In this document: positions 1-6,973 of the stretch, piece by piece
Position numbering within the stretch: the first letter of the stretch is position 1
Layout: every line of letters begins with the position of its first letter
Assembly: GCA_900556845.1 (NCBI GenBank)
Contig: USQO01000005.1
Coordinates: 1-54,698, forward strand
Direction of reading: 5' to 3'
DNA length: 54,698 nt
Source: an uncultured Bacteroides sp.
Lineage (GTDB): Bacteria > Bacteroidota > Bacteroidia > Bacteroidales > Bacteroidaceae
Made by a program: the position numbers and the translations under genes
The notes under the pieces: model-generated
The model's input: only the letters and a program-made list of their open reading frames with translations
Databases searched by the model: none
What the model was told of the DNA's origin: nothing

Positions 1-32
1 GTGTTGTGCTCTACCTGCTGAGCTAGCGAATC
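1..32 (-). tRNA. tRNA-Lys, 5' part only (cut by window edge)
   Basis: The first 32 bases are identical to the 5' part (acceptor strand, D arm, start of anticodon stem) of the complete tRNA-Lys(TTT) at 37835-37910 on the same strand. The anticodon and 3' half lie outside the window, so the identity is taken from the second copy. A full-strength promoter precedes it at 71-101. Confidence 0.8.
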
Positions 33-70
33 AAACCTTTAATCTTGCAGTCATTCCCTGATTGCGAGTG

Positions 71-101
71 CAAAGATAGTGCTTTTTTTGAAACCTGCAA
101 A
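71..101 (-). promoter_or_regulatory. tRNA-Lys promoter (TTTG-N19-TATCTTTG)
   Basis: On the minus strand TTTG (98-101), exactly 19 bases, then TATCTTTG (71-78) match the Bacteroidetes primary sigma factor consensus TTTG-N19-TAnnTTTG. The tRNA 5' end is 38 bases downstream of the -7 box, which leaves a short processed leader. Confidence 0.85.
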
Positions 102-190
102 ATTTTGCAGGTAAATTTTTTATTGTTTTTGAAGTAATGTTTTGTTATGCCTTGTATAACAGTAGGTTATGCTCTTTATTTTTTTTATGG

Positions 191-224
191 ATACTACGGA
201 GTTTTCATAATCACTCCGTAGTAT
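191..224 (-). terminator. inverted repeat downstream of the hydrolase gene
   Basis: A perfect 11-bp stem (191-201 with 214-224) and a 12-base loop lie just past the stop of the minus-strand hydrolase. No U-tract follows on that strand (A-rich instead), so it may act as a 3' stabilising hairpin rather than a classical intrinsic terminator. Confidence 0.5.
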
Positions 225-232
225 TGGACTGT

Positions 233-1315
233 TTATTTGATTTGGATATACTCTATCGGTTGTTCTTTTTGAGTATCAAGAGGAGTTGCTTGATACGTTA
301 TACGGCTAAAATCGATGTTTTTTAAGTCAATGCAGCGGATAGCACTGTTATGCATGCTGCGATAATATATCCGTCGGTTAGCTATATCCGTTGCAGAAGT
401 CCATTGAGTAGCACTGGGCAGGTCCGTAGGTTGCTGTCCTTTCTGGAATTCAATTCCGATGGGAATATCGAAATTATTCAGAATCTGGAAACACTGCTGC
501 ACGGTCTTTTCCTCCGTATCCTGTTTAGGAGCCGTAGCCTGATAGAAGGCTGCACGTACAAATCGTGAAGGAGGAGTAATATCACCCGGCAGGCCGTAGA
601 ATCCACTTCCTACACCGAAAGAGGTAAGCTGAATGCTGTCCAGTTTCTGTGCCGGAGCGCTTCCGGGAAGTAAGCTTACATAATTGTTCAGATTGGTCAT
701 CTGCCATTCAAATCCCGGAGAGTTGGTCAGTACGCCCAGTTCGTTGTCGAAGAAATGAGCTTCTCCATTAGTTATTTCCAAAACAACTTGTTTGCCCGAC
801 AGGTCGGCGAAACGCCAGTGCACGGTAGACGCACGTGGGTCGATAGCTATGACGTGAACCTGCTTTACAGCTTCTTTTACATCTTCGATCGTTTTACAGC
901 ATCCCAATATATAAGGAACCAGTTGCAGGTCGGCTATCGAGCTGTTTTTCAGTTCCGGACTGTATGCTTCATACTGTCCATAGCGGGGAAAGTAGAATAG
1001 ACCTGCCGAAAGTCCTTCTTCGTTGATTCCTTCAGCGATGAATTCCTTCTGTTCTACGGCCAGTCCGACATATCCGTAGCGTGAAGTGAATTTCATTCCG
1101 TCCGTACCGCCCGGAATGTACGATTGCTGTGTATAGTTACGCGGTACGATAACATACTGGCTGTTCAAGTCACTGCCGCCCCATTCGATGGTGCGTGCCA
1201 GAATAGGATTTTGATTGCTGCTTCTGAGTGTGATTCCTGTGCAAGCGTTGGTTGCAGAAGGGATGAGGCTTATTGTACTACAAGCCAGGACGAATGCGAA
1301 TAATTTACTTTTCAT
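233..1315 (-). CDS. secreted linear amide C-N hydrolase (choloylglycine hydrolase / penicillin V acylase family)
   Basis: N-terminal-nucleophile hydrolase of the Ntn CGH family, which cleaves linear amides such as conjugated bile salts, penicillin V or acyl-homoserine lactones. I start at MKSKLF (1315) because this gives a clean signal peptide ending SATNA, directly before Cys25, the expected catalytic nucleophile once exposed. Arg41 lies in the ARTIEW motif; the position equivalent to the BSH active-site Asp is Glu44. Later family blocks are visible: LTNSPGFEW, the TNLNNY stretch and GLPGDITPPSRFVRA with the conserved Arg. About 360 residues is normal for periplasmic Gram-negative members. 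It appears monocistronic. The substrate cannot be settled from sequence; bile salts are plausible for a gut bacterium, but the Gram-negative cluster also holds penicillin V acylases. Confidence 0.88.
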   Translation of the reverse strand: MKSKLFAFVLACSTISLIPSATNACTGITLRSSNQNPILARTIEWGGSDLNSQYVIVPRNYTQQSYIPGGTDGMKFTSRYGYVGLAVEQKEFIAEGINEEGLSAGLFYFPRYGQYEAYSPELKNSSIADLQLVPYILGCCKTIEDVKEAVKQVHVIAIDPRASTVHWRFADLSGKQVVLEITNGEAHFFDNELGVLTNSPGFEWQMTNLNNYVSLLPGSAPAQKLDSIQLTSFGVGSGFYGLPGDITPPSRFVRAAFYQATAPKQDTEEKTVQQCFQILNNFDIPIGIEFQKGQQPTDLPSATQWTSATDIANRRIYYRSMHNSAIRCIDLKNIDFSRITYQATPLDTQKEQPIEYIQIK

Positions 1316-1339
1316 GTTTCTGTATGTTTTTCCTATAAA

Positions 1340-1347
1340 CAAAAGTA
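1340..1347 (-). promoter_or_regulatory. -7 box TACTTTTG for the hydrolase
   Basis: TACTTTTG on the minus strand matches TAnnTTTG 25 bases before the chosen ATG. No convincing -33 TTTG lies at the expected spacing, so support rests on the -7 box and position. Confidence 0.5.
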
Positions 1348-1468
1348 AGCCGTTGATAGTTCGGCACTTTCAAGGTTTGTTCACAATATATGGATTTTTT
1401 TTCAGATAAGGGGCTAATATACCTATAAATGATTAATGAAAGTTGATTTTCATTTTAAAGCAGATTTT

Positions 1469-2587
1469 TTATTCTGTTTCTTGAGGTTGTTTTAAACTTT
1501 GATTGAATTTACGGTCCTGCTGTTTGATGTACCGCTGATAGTACGACAGGAGCAGTGTGGTGCATGGTAAGGCGATAATCATACCCAGCATTCCCATGAG
1601 TGATCCCCATACAGAAAGTGAAAGTAGAATAATGGCAGGATTCAGTCCTGTGATTTTTCCCATAATCTTAGGGACCAGTACCGTATCCTGAATGAGCTGT
1701 ACGATACAGAATACCAGTAAAGCGCAGAAGCATATCCACCAGAAATTCTCGCCGGTATCAGCAGCTTTCAGCAATGCCAACAGGATGGTTGGGATAAAGC
1801 CGATGATTTGCAGATAGGGTACCATATTAAGCAGTCCGATGAAAAGTCCCAGTCCGATAGCCATCGGAAAATCTATAATCAGAAAGCCGATGCTGAAAAG
1901 AATGCCTACCAGAAAAGCAACCAGCGCTTGTCCTCTGAAGTACTGATTCATACTGAATTTTACATCATTTACCAGTTGGAGAACAGTTCCCTGATGTTTG
2001 GCCGGAATCAGTTTTACCCATCCGTCGGCAATTTCCTCGTAGTCCAGAAGAATAAAAAAGAGGTATAGCAACATGATAAATCCGGTTACAATCCACATGA
2101 TAACATTATAGGATGTAGAGATGATAGACCACATTTGCGACATGATTTCCTTGATTGTTCCGCTCATATTGCTACTGCTCAAGTTGTTATATATCCACTT
2201 CATGTCAATGTGCTCCTGAATGAAATGCGCTACAGTTCCTGGAATTTGTGCTTTCCGGCTTCCTTCTATGAAAAAGTCAGCCAGCAAATCCTTTAGTTTA
2301 GCAAACTCTTCAACCATAGGGGGAACTAAGAAGAGACTGGCTGCCGTGATGACGACAAGGACTCCCAGCAAAACAAGGATGATGGACAAGGCTCTGTTTT
2401 TTATTCGCAGTTTGTTTTGCGTAAATATTACAGCCGGATACATCAGGTAGGCGATGAGCCAAGCAATGAAAAAAGGCAGCAGGACACTGCTCAACCGGTT
2501 CAGCATATAGAGTACACCAATGATGATGGCTCCTGTAAGTATACCTCGGATGAAACTATCGAAGGTAATTTTCTTTTCGGTAAACAT
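1469..2587 (-). CDS. AI-2E family transporter (PerM/YdiK-like membrane protein)
   Basis: A 372-residue polytopic inner-membrane protein of the AI-2E transporter family (formerly DUF20). Hydrophobic stretches near residues 13-50, 62-90, 160-185, 215-255, 262-285 and 300-350 fit the usual seven to eight spans, with a long loop in between that includes the typical low-hydrophobicity region before the C-terminal core. The family signature region GLLNMVPYLQIIG is clear. Members have been linked to autoinducer export, Na+/H+ antiport and other solutes, so the substrate is unknown. It begins 15 bases after the thymidine kinase stop and is probably co-transcribed with it. Confidence 0.85.
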   Translation of the reverse strand: MFTEKKITFDSFIRGILTGAIIIGVLYMLNRLSSVLLPFFIAWLIAYLMYPAVIFTQNKLRIKNRALSIILVLLGVLVVITAASLFLVPPMVEEFAKLKDLLADFFIEGSRKAQIPGTVAHFIQEHIDMKWIYNNLSSSNMSGTIKEIMSQMWSIISTSYNVIMWIVTGFIMLLYLFFILLDYEEIADGWVKLIPAKHQGTVLQLVNDVKFSMNQYFRGQALVAFLVGILFSIGFLIIDFPMAIGLGLFIGLLNMVPYLQIIGFIPTILLALLKAADTGENFWWICFCALLVFCIVQLIQDTVLVPKIMGKITGLNPAIILLSLSVWGSLMGMLGMIIALPCTTLLLSYYQRYIKQQDRKFNQSLKQPQETE

Positions 2588-2602
2588 AATATTATTTTTT
2601 TA

Positions 2603-3196
2603 TTAGGGATGTTCTTCTTTCATCGATTTCTGGTAGCATCTTCTGCAAAGAGGCTCGTACTCGGTCTTTTCTCCCAGCAACACTCTTTTGTCGTTTGCTA
2701 TGGTACGGTGGGAAATATAAGCCAGATCTCCACAACGGACACAGATGGCGTGTACTTTGGTAACTTCATCGGCTATGGCGCACAGTGCCGGTATCGGGCC
2801 AAAAGGTATTCCTTTGTAGTCCATATCCAGTCCGGCAATAATTACCCTGACTCCGTTATTGGCCAGCTCGTTGCATACATTAACCAGCCCTTCATCGAAA
2901 AATTGTGCTTCGTCAATTCCCACTACATCAATCTCTGATGTAAACAGTAGGATAGAGCCGGAAGAGTCTACGGGGGTAGACTGAATGGAATTGCTGTCGT
3001 GCGAAACAACTTTTTCTTCAGAATAACGGGTATCGATGGATGGTTTGAATATTTCTACGCGCTGTTTGGCAAAGCTGGCACGTTTTAGTCTGCGAATCAG
3101 CTCTTCCGTCTTACCGGAAAACATTGAGCCACAAATAACTTCAATCCGTCCGCGTCGGTTGGTCTCGTGTATGTGGTCTTCAGAAAAAACTACCAT
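2603..3196 (-). CDS. tdk: thymidine kinase (type II)
   Basis: Cytosolic salvage enzyme that phosphorylates thymidine to dTMP with ATP. The 197 residues show a Walker A loop GSMFSGKT at 23-30, the DEAQFF motif (Walker B and base), and a zinc-binding lasso domain with CVRC and CRRC pairs, all diagnostic of the type II (human TK1-like) family; the length is typical. A -7 box (TATTTTTG) sits upstream at 3245-3252. It heads a two-gene unit with the AI-2E transporter. Confidence 0.96.
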   Translation of the reverse strand: MVVFSEDHIHETNRRGRIEVICGSMFSGKTEELIRRLKRASFAKQRVEIFKPSIDTRYSEEKVVSHDSNSIQSTPVDSSGSILLFTSEIDVVGIDEAQFFDEGLVNVCNELANNGVRVIIAGLDMDYKGIPFGPIPALCAIADEVTKVHAICVRCGDLAYISHRTIANDKRVLLGEKTEYEPLCRRCYQKSMKEEHP

Positions 3197-3244
3197 AAAA
3201 CTATGAAGATTTTAAATAGGGTTATTGTAAATACATGTCGGTCA

Positions 3245-3252
3245 CAAAAATA
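3245..3252 (-). promoter_or_regulatory. -7 box TATTTTTG for tdk
   Basis: TATTTTTG on the minus strand, 49 bases before the tdk ATG, matches TAnnTTTG. The -33 element is not clear at ideal spacing. Confidence 0.45.
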
Positions 3253-3376
3253 CAATTTATGCACTAAAAAAGTTTCCAAATCTTCTTTTTTCTATAAAAA
3301 CGCAGGAAATTGCTTGTTGTTTGGTGTGCCACTGTTAAATATTGTATCCATTTATAGGCTTAAAACAGATTATTTT

Positions 3377-3384
3377 TAACTTTG
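3377..3384 (+). promoter_or_regulatory. -7 box TAACTTTG for rsmI
   Basis: TAACTTTG, 26 bases before the rsmI ATG at 3410, fits the Bacteroidetes -7 consensus. Upstream TTTA (3351-3354) could be a weak -33 at longer spacing. Confidence 0.6.
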
Positions 3385-3409
3385 CCTTATTCAATACTAT
3401 CAATAAAAT

Positions 3410-4084
3410 ATGGGAAAGCTATATGTAGTACCTACTCCGGTAGGTAATTTGGACGACATGACATTTCGCGCCATAAAGGTTTTAAAAGAGGCTGATTTAA
3501 TTTTGGCCGAAGATACACGTACCTCGGGTATCTTGTTGAAGCATTTTGAGATTAAGAATGCCATGCAGTCGCATCATAAGTTTAATGAGCACCGTACGGT
3601 AGAGGCCCTTGCGCAGCGGATACAGGCTGGCGAAACTGTAGCTTTGATTTCGGACGCTGGAACGCCGGCCATTTCAGACCCGGGTTTCCTGCTGGTTCGT
3701 GAATGTGTACGGAATGGGGTAGAAGTAGAGTGTTTGCCCGGTGCAACGGCTTTTGTTCCGGCCTTGGTGATGTCTGGTTTGCCCAATGACCGGTTTTGTT
3801 TTGAAGGCTTTTTGCCTCAGAAAAAAGGTCGTGTTACGCGACTGACAGCATTGCAGGAAGAAACACGTACCATGATTTTCTATGAATCTCCCTATCGTGT
3901 AGTTAAGACACTGACACAGTTTACCGAATTTTTTGGAGCAGAGCGTCAGGTAGCTGTCTGCCGTGAAATTTCGAAGGTGCATGAAGAATGTGTACGCGGT
4001 ACGCTGCAGGAGGTCATTGCTCATTTCACGGCAAATGAGCCTAGAGGTGAGTTTGTGATAGTATTGGCTGGAAAAGATAATTAA
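3410..4084 (+). CDS. rsmI: 16S rRNA (cytidine-1402-2'-O)-methyltransferase
   Basis: SAM-dependent tetrapyrrole-methylase-fold enzyme that 2'-O-methylates C1402 in the decoding centre of 16S rRNA. Family blocks are intact: YVVPTPVGNLDDMTFRA at the N terminus, LAEDTRTSG, LISDAGTPAISDPG and LPGATAFVPALVMSGLP. At 224 residues it holds the methylase domain but lacks the C-terminal extension of the roughly 286-residue E. coli protein, as usual in Bacteroidetes. A -7 box precedes it. The downstream lipoprotein gene follows after 22 bases and may be co-transcribed. Confidence 0.95.
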   Translation: MGKLYVVPTPVGNLDDMTFRAIKVLKEADLILAEDTRTSGILLKHFEIKNAMQSHHKFNEHRTVEALAQRIQAGETVALISDAGTPAISDPGFLLVRECVRNGVEVECLPGATAFVPALVMSGLPNDRFCFEGFLPQKKGRVTRLTALQEETRTMIFYESPYRVVKTLTQFTEFFGAERQVAVCREISKVHEECVRGTLQEVIAHFTANEPRGEFVIVLAGKDN

Positions 4085-4106
4085 AACTAATAAATATTTG
4101 AGGCTT

Positions 4107-4955
4107 ATGAAAAAAGTTGTTTTATTTTCGTTATGTGTAGCTGCATTGGCTTCATGTGACAACGGAGCTCAAAACAAGAGTGCTTTACAGGCGCAGAATG
4201 ATTCTTTGATGATTGAATTGTCTACCCGCAATGCCGAACTGGATGAAATTATGGGTGCTTTCAATGAAATTCAAGAAGGGTTCCGCGAAATCAACGAGGC
4301 TGAAAATCGTGTGAACCTCAATGGTGGCATTGAGAATCAGTCGGCTGCCGGCAAGGTGAAAGATGATATTCGTTTTATTAGTGAAAAACTGAAATCGAAC
4401 CGTGAGCAGCTTGCGGCTTTGGAAAAACAGTTGAAAAATAGTAAATACCAGTCTGCTCAGTTTAAAAAAGCTTTGCAAAACTTGAATAAGGAACTGGTAG
4501 AGAAACAGCGGCAGATTGAGACACTGCAGGCCGAGCTGGCTTCGAAGAATATCCGGATTGCCGAACTTGATGAGGCAGTTGTAGGTTTGAATAAAAACGT
4601 AGAAGACCTTACTGCCGAGAACGAAGCAAAGGCTAAGACGGTTGCAAGCCAGGATAAAGCGCTGAATACAGCTTGGTATGTATTCGGTACCAAGTCTGAA
4701 TTGAAAGACCAGAAGATTCTGCAGAAAGGGGATGTCTTGAAAAACGGTGACTTCAACAAGGATTACTTTACTAAGATTGACATCCGTACGGATAAAGAGA
4801 TTAAACTTTATTCTAAGCGTGCAGAATTGCTGACTACTCACCCTGAAGGTTCATATGAACTGGTTAAGGATGATAAAAACCAGTTGGTTCTGAAAATCAA
4901 GAATCCAAATGCTTTCTGGAGTGTGTCACGCTATTTGGTTATCCAAGTTAGATAA
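4107..4955 (+). CDS. coiled-coil lipoprotein of unknown function
   Basis: I choose the ATG at 4107 over an upstream TTG at 4098 because it gives a regular lipoprotein signal: positively charged MKK, a hydrophobic core and lipobox LASC with Cys17. Residues about 25-190 are rich in Gln, Glu, Lys, Leu and Ala in heptad-like order, predicting a long coiled coil. The last 90 residues form a separate mixed alpha/beta domain (KDQKILQKGDVLKNG onwards) and end in a predicted beta-rich stretch. No enzymatic motif is seen. It probably spans periplasm from a membrane anchor. A strong intrinsic terminator follows. Similar proteins are widespread in Bacteroidales and are annotated only as hypothetical. Confidence 0.75.
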   Translation: MKKVVLFSLCVAALASCDNGAQNKSALQAQNDSLMIELSTRNAELDEIMGAFNEIQEGFREINEAENRVNLNGGIENQSAAGKVKDDIRFISEKLKSNREQLAALEKQLKNSKYQSAQFKKALQNLNKELVEKQRQIETLQAELASKNIRIAELDEAVVGLNKNVEDLTAENEAKAKTVASQDKALNTAWYVFGTKSELKDQKILQKGDVLKNGDFNKDYFTKIDIRTDKEIKLYSKRAELLTTHPEGSYELVKDDKNQLVLKIKNPNAFWSVSRYLVIQVR

Positions 4956-4974
4956 GTTTAAACTGTAAATATAG

Positions 4975-5020
4975 AAAAGCCGTTTTAATCTGTGCAGGAG
5001 CAGGTTAAAACGGCTTTTTT
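4975..5020 (+). terminator. intrinsic terminator after the coiled-coil lipoprotein
   Basis: A perfect 14-bp stem (4975-4988 with 5005-5018) closes a 16-base loop and runs into a T tract. It ends the rsmI-lipoprotein unit. Confidence 0.92.
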
Positions 5021-5022
5021 TG

Positions 5023-5248
5023 TTGTGTTTTAATGCTGCCGATAGCTCATTTGCGCTATCCGGTGAATTGTGTTTTATCCCTTTGGGTGTACTATATTTC
5101 ATTTAAGGGTAGTTTTTAAGTGTGTCATTTATTTGATAAACCTGTATCAAAACTGTGGTGAATGTTTAGCTCTTATATGGTGTAAGTTTGTCACTATAAT
5201 GATAAGGTGGAGATGTATGGATGAATAGTATATCTCATAATAAACTAA
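5023..5248. other. intergenic stretch without a recognisable gene
   Basis: AT-rich spacer between two facing terminators. I see no coding sequence or RNA gene. A lone TAAGTTTG (5183-5190, plus) matches a -7 box but has no -33 and nothing plausible downstream. A short GATAGC/GCTATC hairpin lies near 5040-5060. Confidence 0.6.
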
Positions 5249-5283
5249 AAATCCCTATCAAGTGCTAAACCTGATAGGGATTT
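5249..5283 (-). terminator. intrinsic terminator after susD1
   Basis: A 12-bp perfect stem (5249-5260 with 5272-5283), 11-base loop, then TTAGTTT on the minus strand, placed 45 bases after the SusD1 stop. Confidence 0.8.
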
Positions 5284-5327
5284 AATATTTTAATCAGTAT
5301 AATAAGCTACTGATTTATTTACTATTA

Positions 5328-6953
5328 TTACATTGCAGGAACCGGAGGAGTAGCTACCTCATTAATCTGATCTAATGTAATACCTTTGTTTGCAGAAGTT
5401 TCACACTCAGGTATGCAATAAATCATGATTGGAGATTCTGGTGCAATATCATTATAAGTAACGTTTGCAGAGAAGTTTGAGTTAAGACGAACGATTGGTT
5501 TCTTCAGACGCAAGATATCGAACAAAGAGAATCCTTCTCCCCAAAGTTCAACACGACGCTGGAACCATACTTCATCAATAAAGTCTTCAAGTGAACTTGC
5601 GGTACATGTGTACTGGCTATTACGGTAGTTCTTTACAAAATCTTCCAAAACAGTTTTACCAGCAGCAACGCTTTGGCTACGAGCTAAAGCTTCAGCTTTG
5701 ATTAAAATCATTTCTTCTGCACGCATCAAAGGCCAGTCCTGAGAGTTTTCTGTATTGAACAGAACATCAGCTTGTGGACCAAATTTAACATTGGTATATG
5801 GTGCGAATACAGCCATTTTACCAACTTGTGCACCTGTTGCAGCACCATATGCATTGTTCAATGCTTCAGACTGCAAGTTTTCGTCAACCCACCAAGTTTT
5901 GCGAACATCAGATGCGGGGATTTTATCCCAAAGGTTTTTGTTGATACGTTTGTGAACATCACTTACACCCACGCCTGTAGTATAACCGTTACCAGTCAAA
6001 GAACACAAATGTGAAGGCCAGTTAATAATACCAGTAGTTACAACATCGTTGTTACTTGTAATAATAGCTCCCCAAATCCAAGAATGAGTATCATTGTTGA
6101 ATGAAGGAACAGAAACTTCAGTTCTAGTATATGGAGTAGCACCAGACAATGTTAATGATTTATCAGCATCACTTGCTGCTTCAGCATATTTACCAAGCAA
6201 CATATTAGCACGTGCACGTAAACCATAAGCTACAGCAACATCAATACTTGCTTTATCTGCACCATCGTTTGAACCTGCAATTTCGAACAATTCGATTGCG
6301 TAGTTCAAATCTTTCATTATCAAATCATAAACTTCCTGAACAGAAACACGTGGATTATTTGTAGCCTGATCTACAGTTGTGTTTTCATCCATAATAGGAA
6401 GACCCATTGCATTTTCATGTCCAAGGTAAGTAAACTGATAAGTCTGAATCAACTGCAAATAGTCGAATGCTCTACCTGCTAATGCTTGGCCAATATATTC
6501 AGCAACATTTCCAACTCGTTCTTCTTCTGTATAATCTGCATACATTTTAGTCAAAATGCTATTGGCAGTCTTAATGTGTTGGTAGTGCAACTTCCAAACC
6601 AATTCATTTTGTTTTGAAGTCGGGATACGGTCAGTAAAAGTCAACTGAGATGCAAACCAGTTATAACCAACATCTTCAGAGACCATATCCTGACCAGCCA
6701 TATCATACATTAAACAGATTGATGGAAAACCATAATCATAGTGATAAGTACTAACATCTGTAGATACTGTTCCGAATTGAATCAAGTTGTTTTTCAAAGC
6801 ATTCAAGTCACCGGCAATTTTTCCCGGATCATCTGCAATGACTTCATTCTTTTGGTCTTCGGTGATAACTCCTGCTTCTGGAAATTTATCCAGATCGCAG
6901 GCAGTCATAAGAGCAGCCGAAGCTAATAGTGTTATATATTTGTTTGCTTTCAT
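5328..6953 (-). CDS. SusD/RagB family outer-membrane lipoprotein (SusD1)
   Basis: Surface-exposed lid of a SusC/SusD nutrient importer, which captures ligand over the SusC barrel. The 541 residues begin with a lipoprotein signal and lipobox MTAC (Cys19), followed by the tetratricopeptide-like helical SusD fold; family hallmarks include the RAFDYLQLIQ region, GLRARANMLLGKYAEAASDA and the C-terminal block QRRVELWGEGFSLFDILRLK. It starts 20 bases after SusC1 and is followed by a terminator, so the pair is one unit. No glycosidase, sensor or sigma factor lies nearby, so the ligand cannot be guessed. It should be expressed only when the upstream SusC1 is joined to the promoter (the current orientation). 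Confidence 0.95.
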   Translation of the reverse strand: MKANKYITLLASAALMTACDLDKFPEAGVITEDQKNEVIADDPGKIAGDLNALKNNLIQFGTVSTDVSTYHYDYGFPSICLMYDMAGQDMVSEDVGYNWFASQLTFTDRIPTSKQNELVWKLHYQHIKTANSILTKMYADYTEEERVGNVAEYIGQALAGRAFDYLQLIQTYQFTYLGHENAMGLPIMDENTTVDQATNNPRVSVQEVYDLIMKDLNYAIELFEIAGSNDGADKASIDVAVAYGLRARANMLLGKYAEAASDADKSLTLSGATPYTRTEVSVPSFNNDTHSWIWGAIITSNNDVVTTGIINWPSHLCSLTGNGYTTGVGVSDVHKRINKNLWDKIPASDVRKTWWVDENLQSEALNNAYGAATGAQVGKMAVFAPYTNVKFGPQADVLFNTENSQDWPLMRAEEMILIKAEALARSQSVAAGKTVLEDFVKNYRNSQYTCTASSLEDFIDEVWFQRRVELWGEGFSLFDILRLKKPIVRLNSNFSANVTYNDIAPESPIMIYCIPECETSANKGITLDQINEVATPPVPAM

Positions 6954-6973
6954 ATATGTATTTACTTTTTATG

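Larger units (their letters stand above)
1..102. repeat. direct repeat, copy A (tRNA-Lys 5' part, leader and promoter)
   Basis: Bases 1-102 align without gaps to 37879-37980 with four differences (positions 56, 76, 81 and 88). The repeat covers the 5' part of a tRNA-Lys, its leader of about 38 bases and the promoter, then similarity stops. It looks like a gene duplication that included the promoter. Confidence 0.9.

Noticed and set aside
2417..2938. 173-codon frame on the plus strand across tdk and the AI-2E gene
   Set aside because: It spans two real genes on the other strand and matches no family.
3674..4162. 162-codon frame opposite rsmI
   Set aside because: rsmI is unambiguous; the antisense product has no recognisable features.
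5183..5190. TAAGTTTG as the promoter of a small RNA
   Set aside because: No -33 element is present, and the sequence downstream runs straight into the opposing susD1 terminator without a plausible RNA structure of its own.
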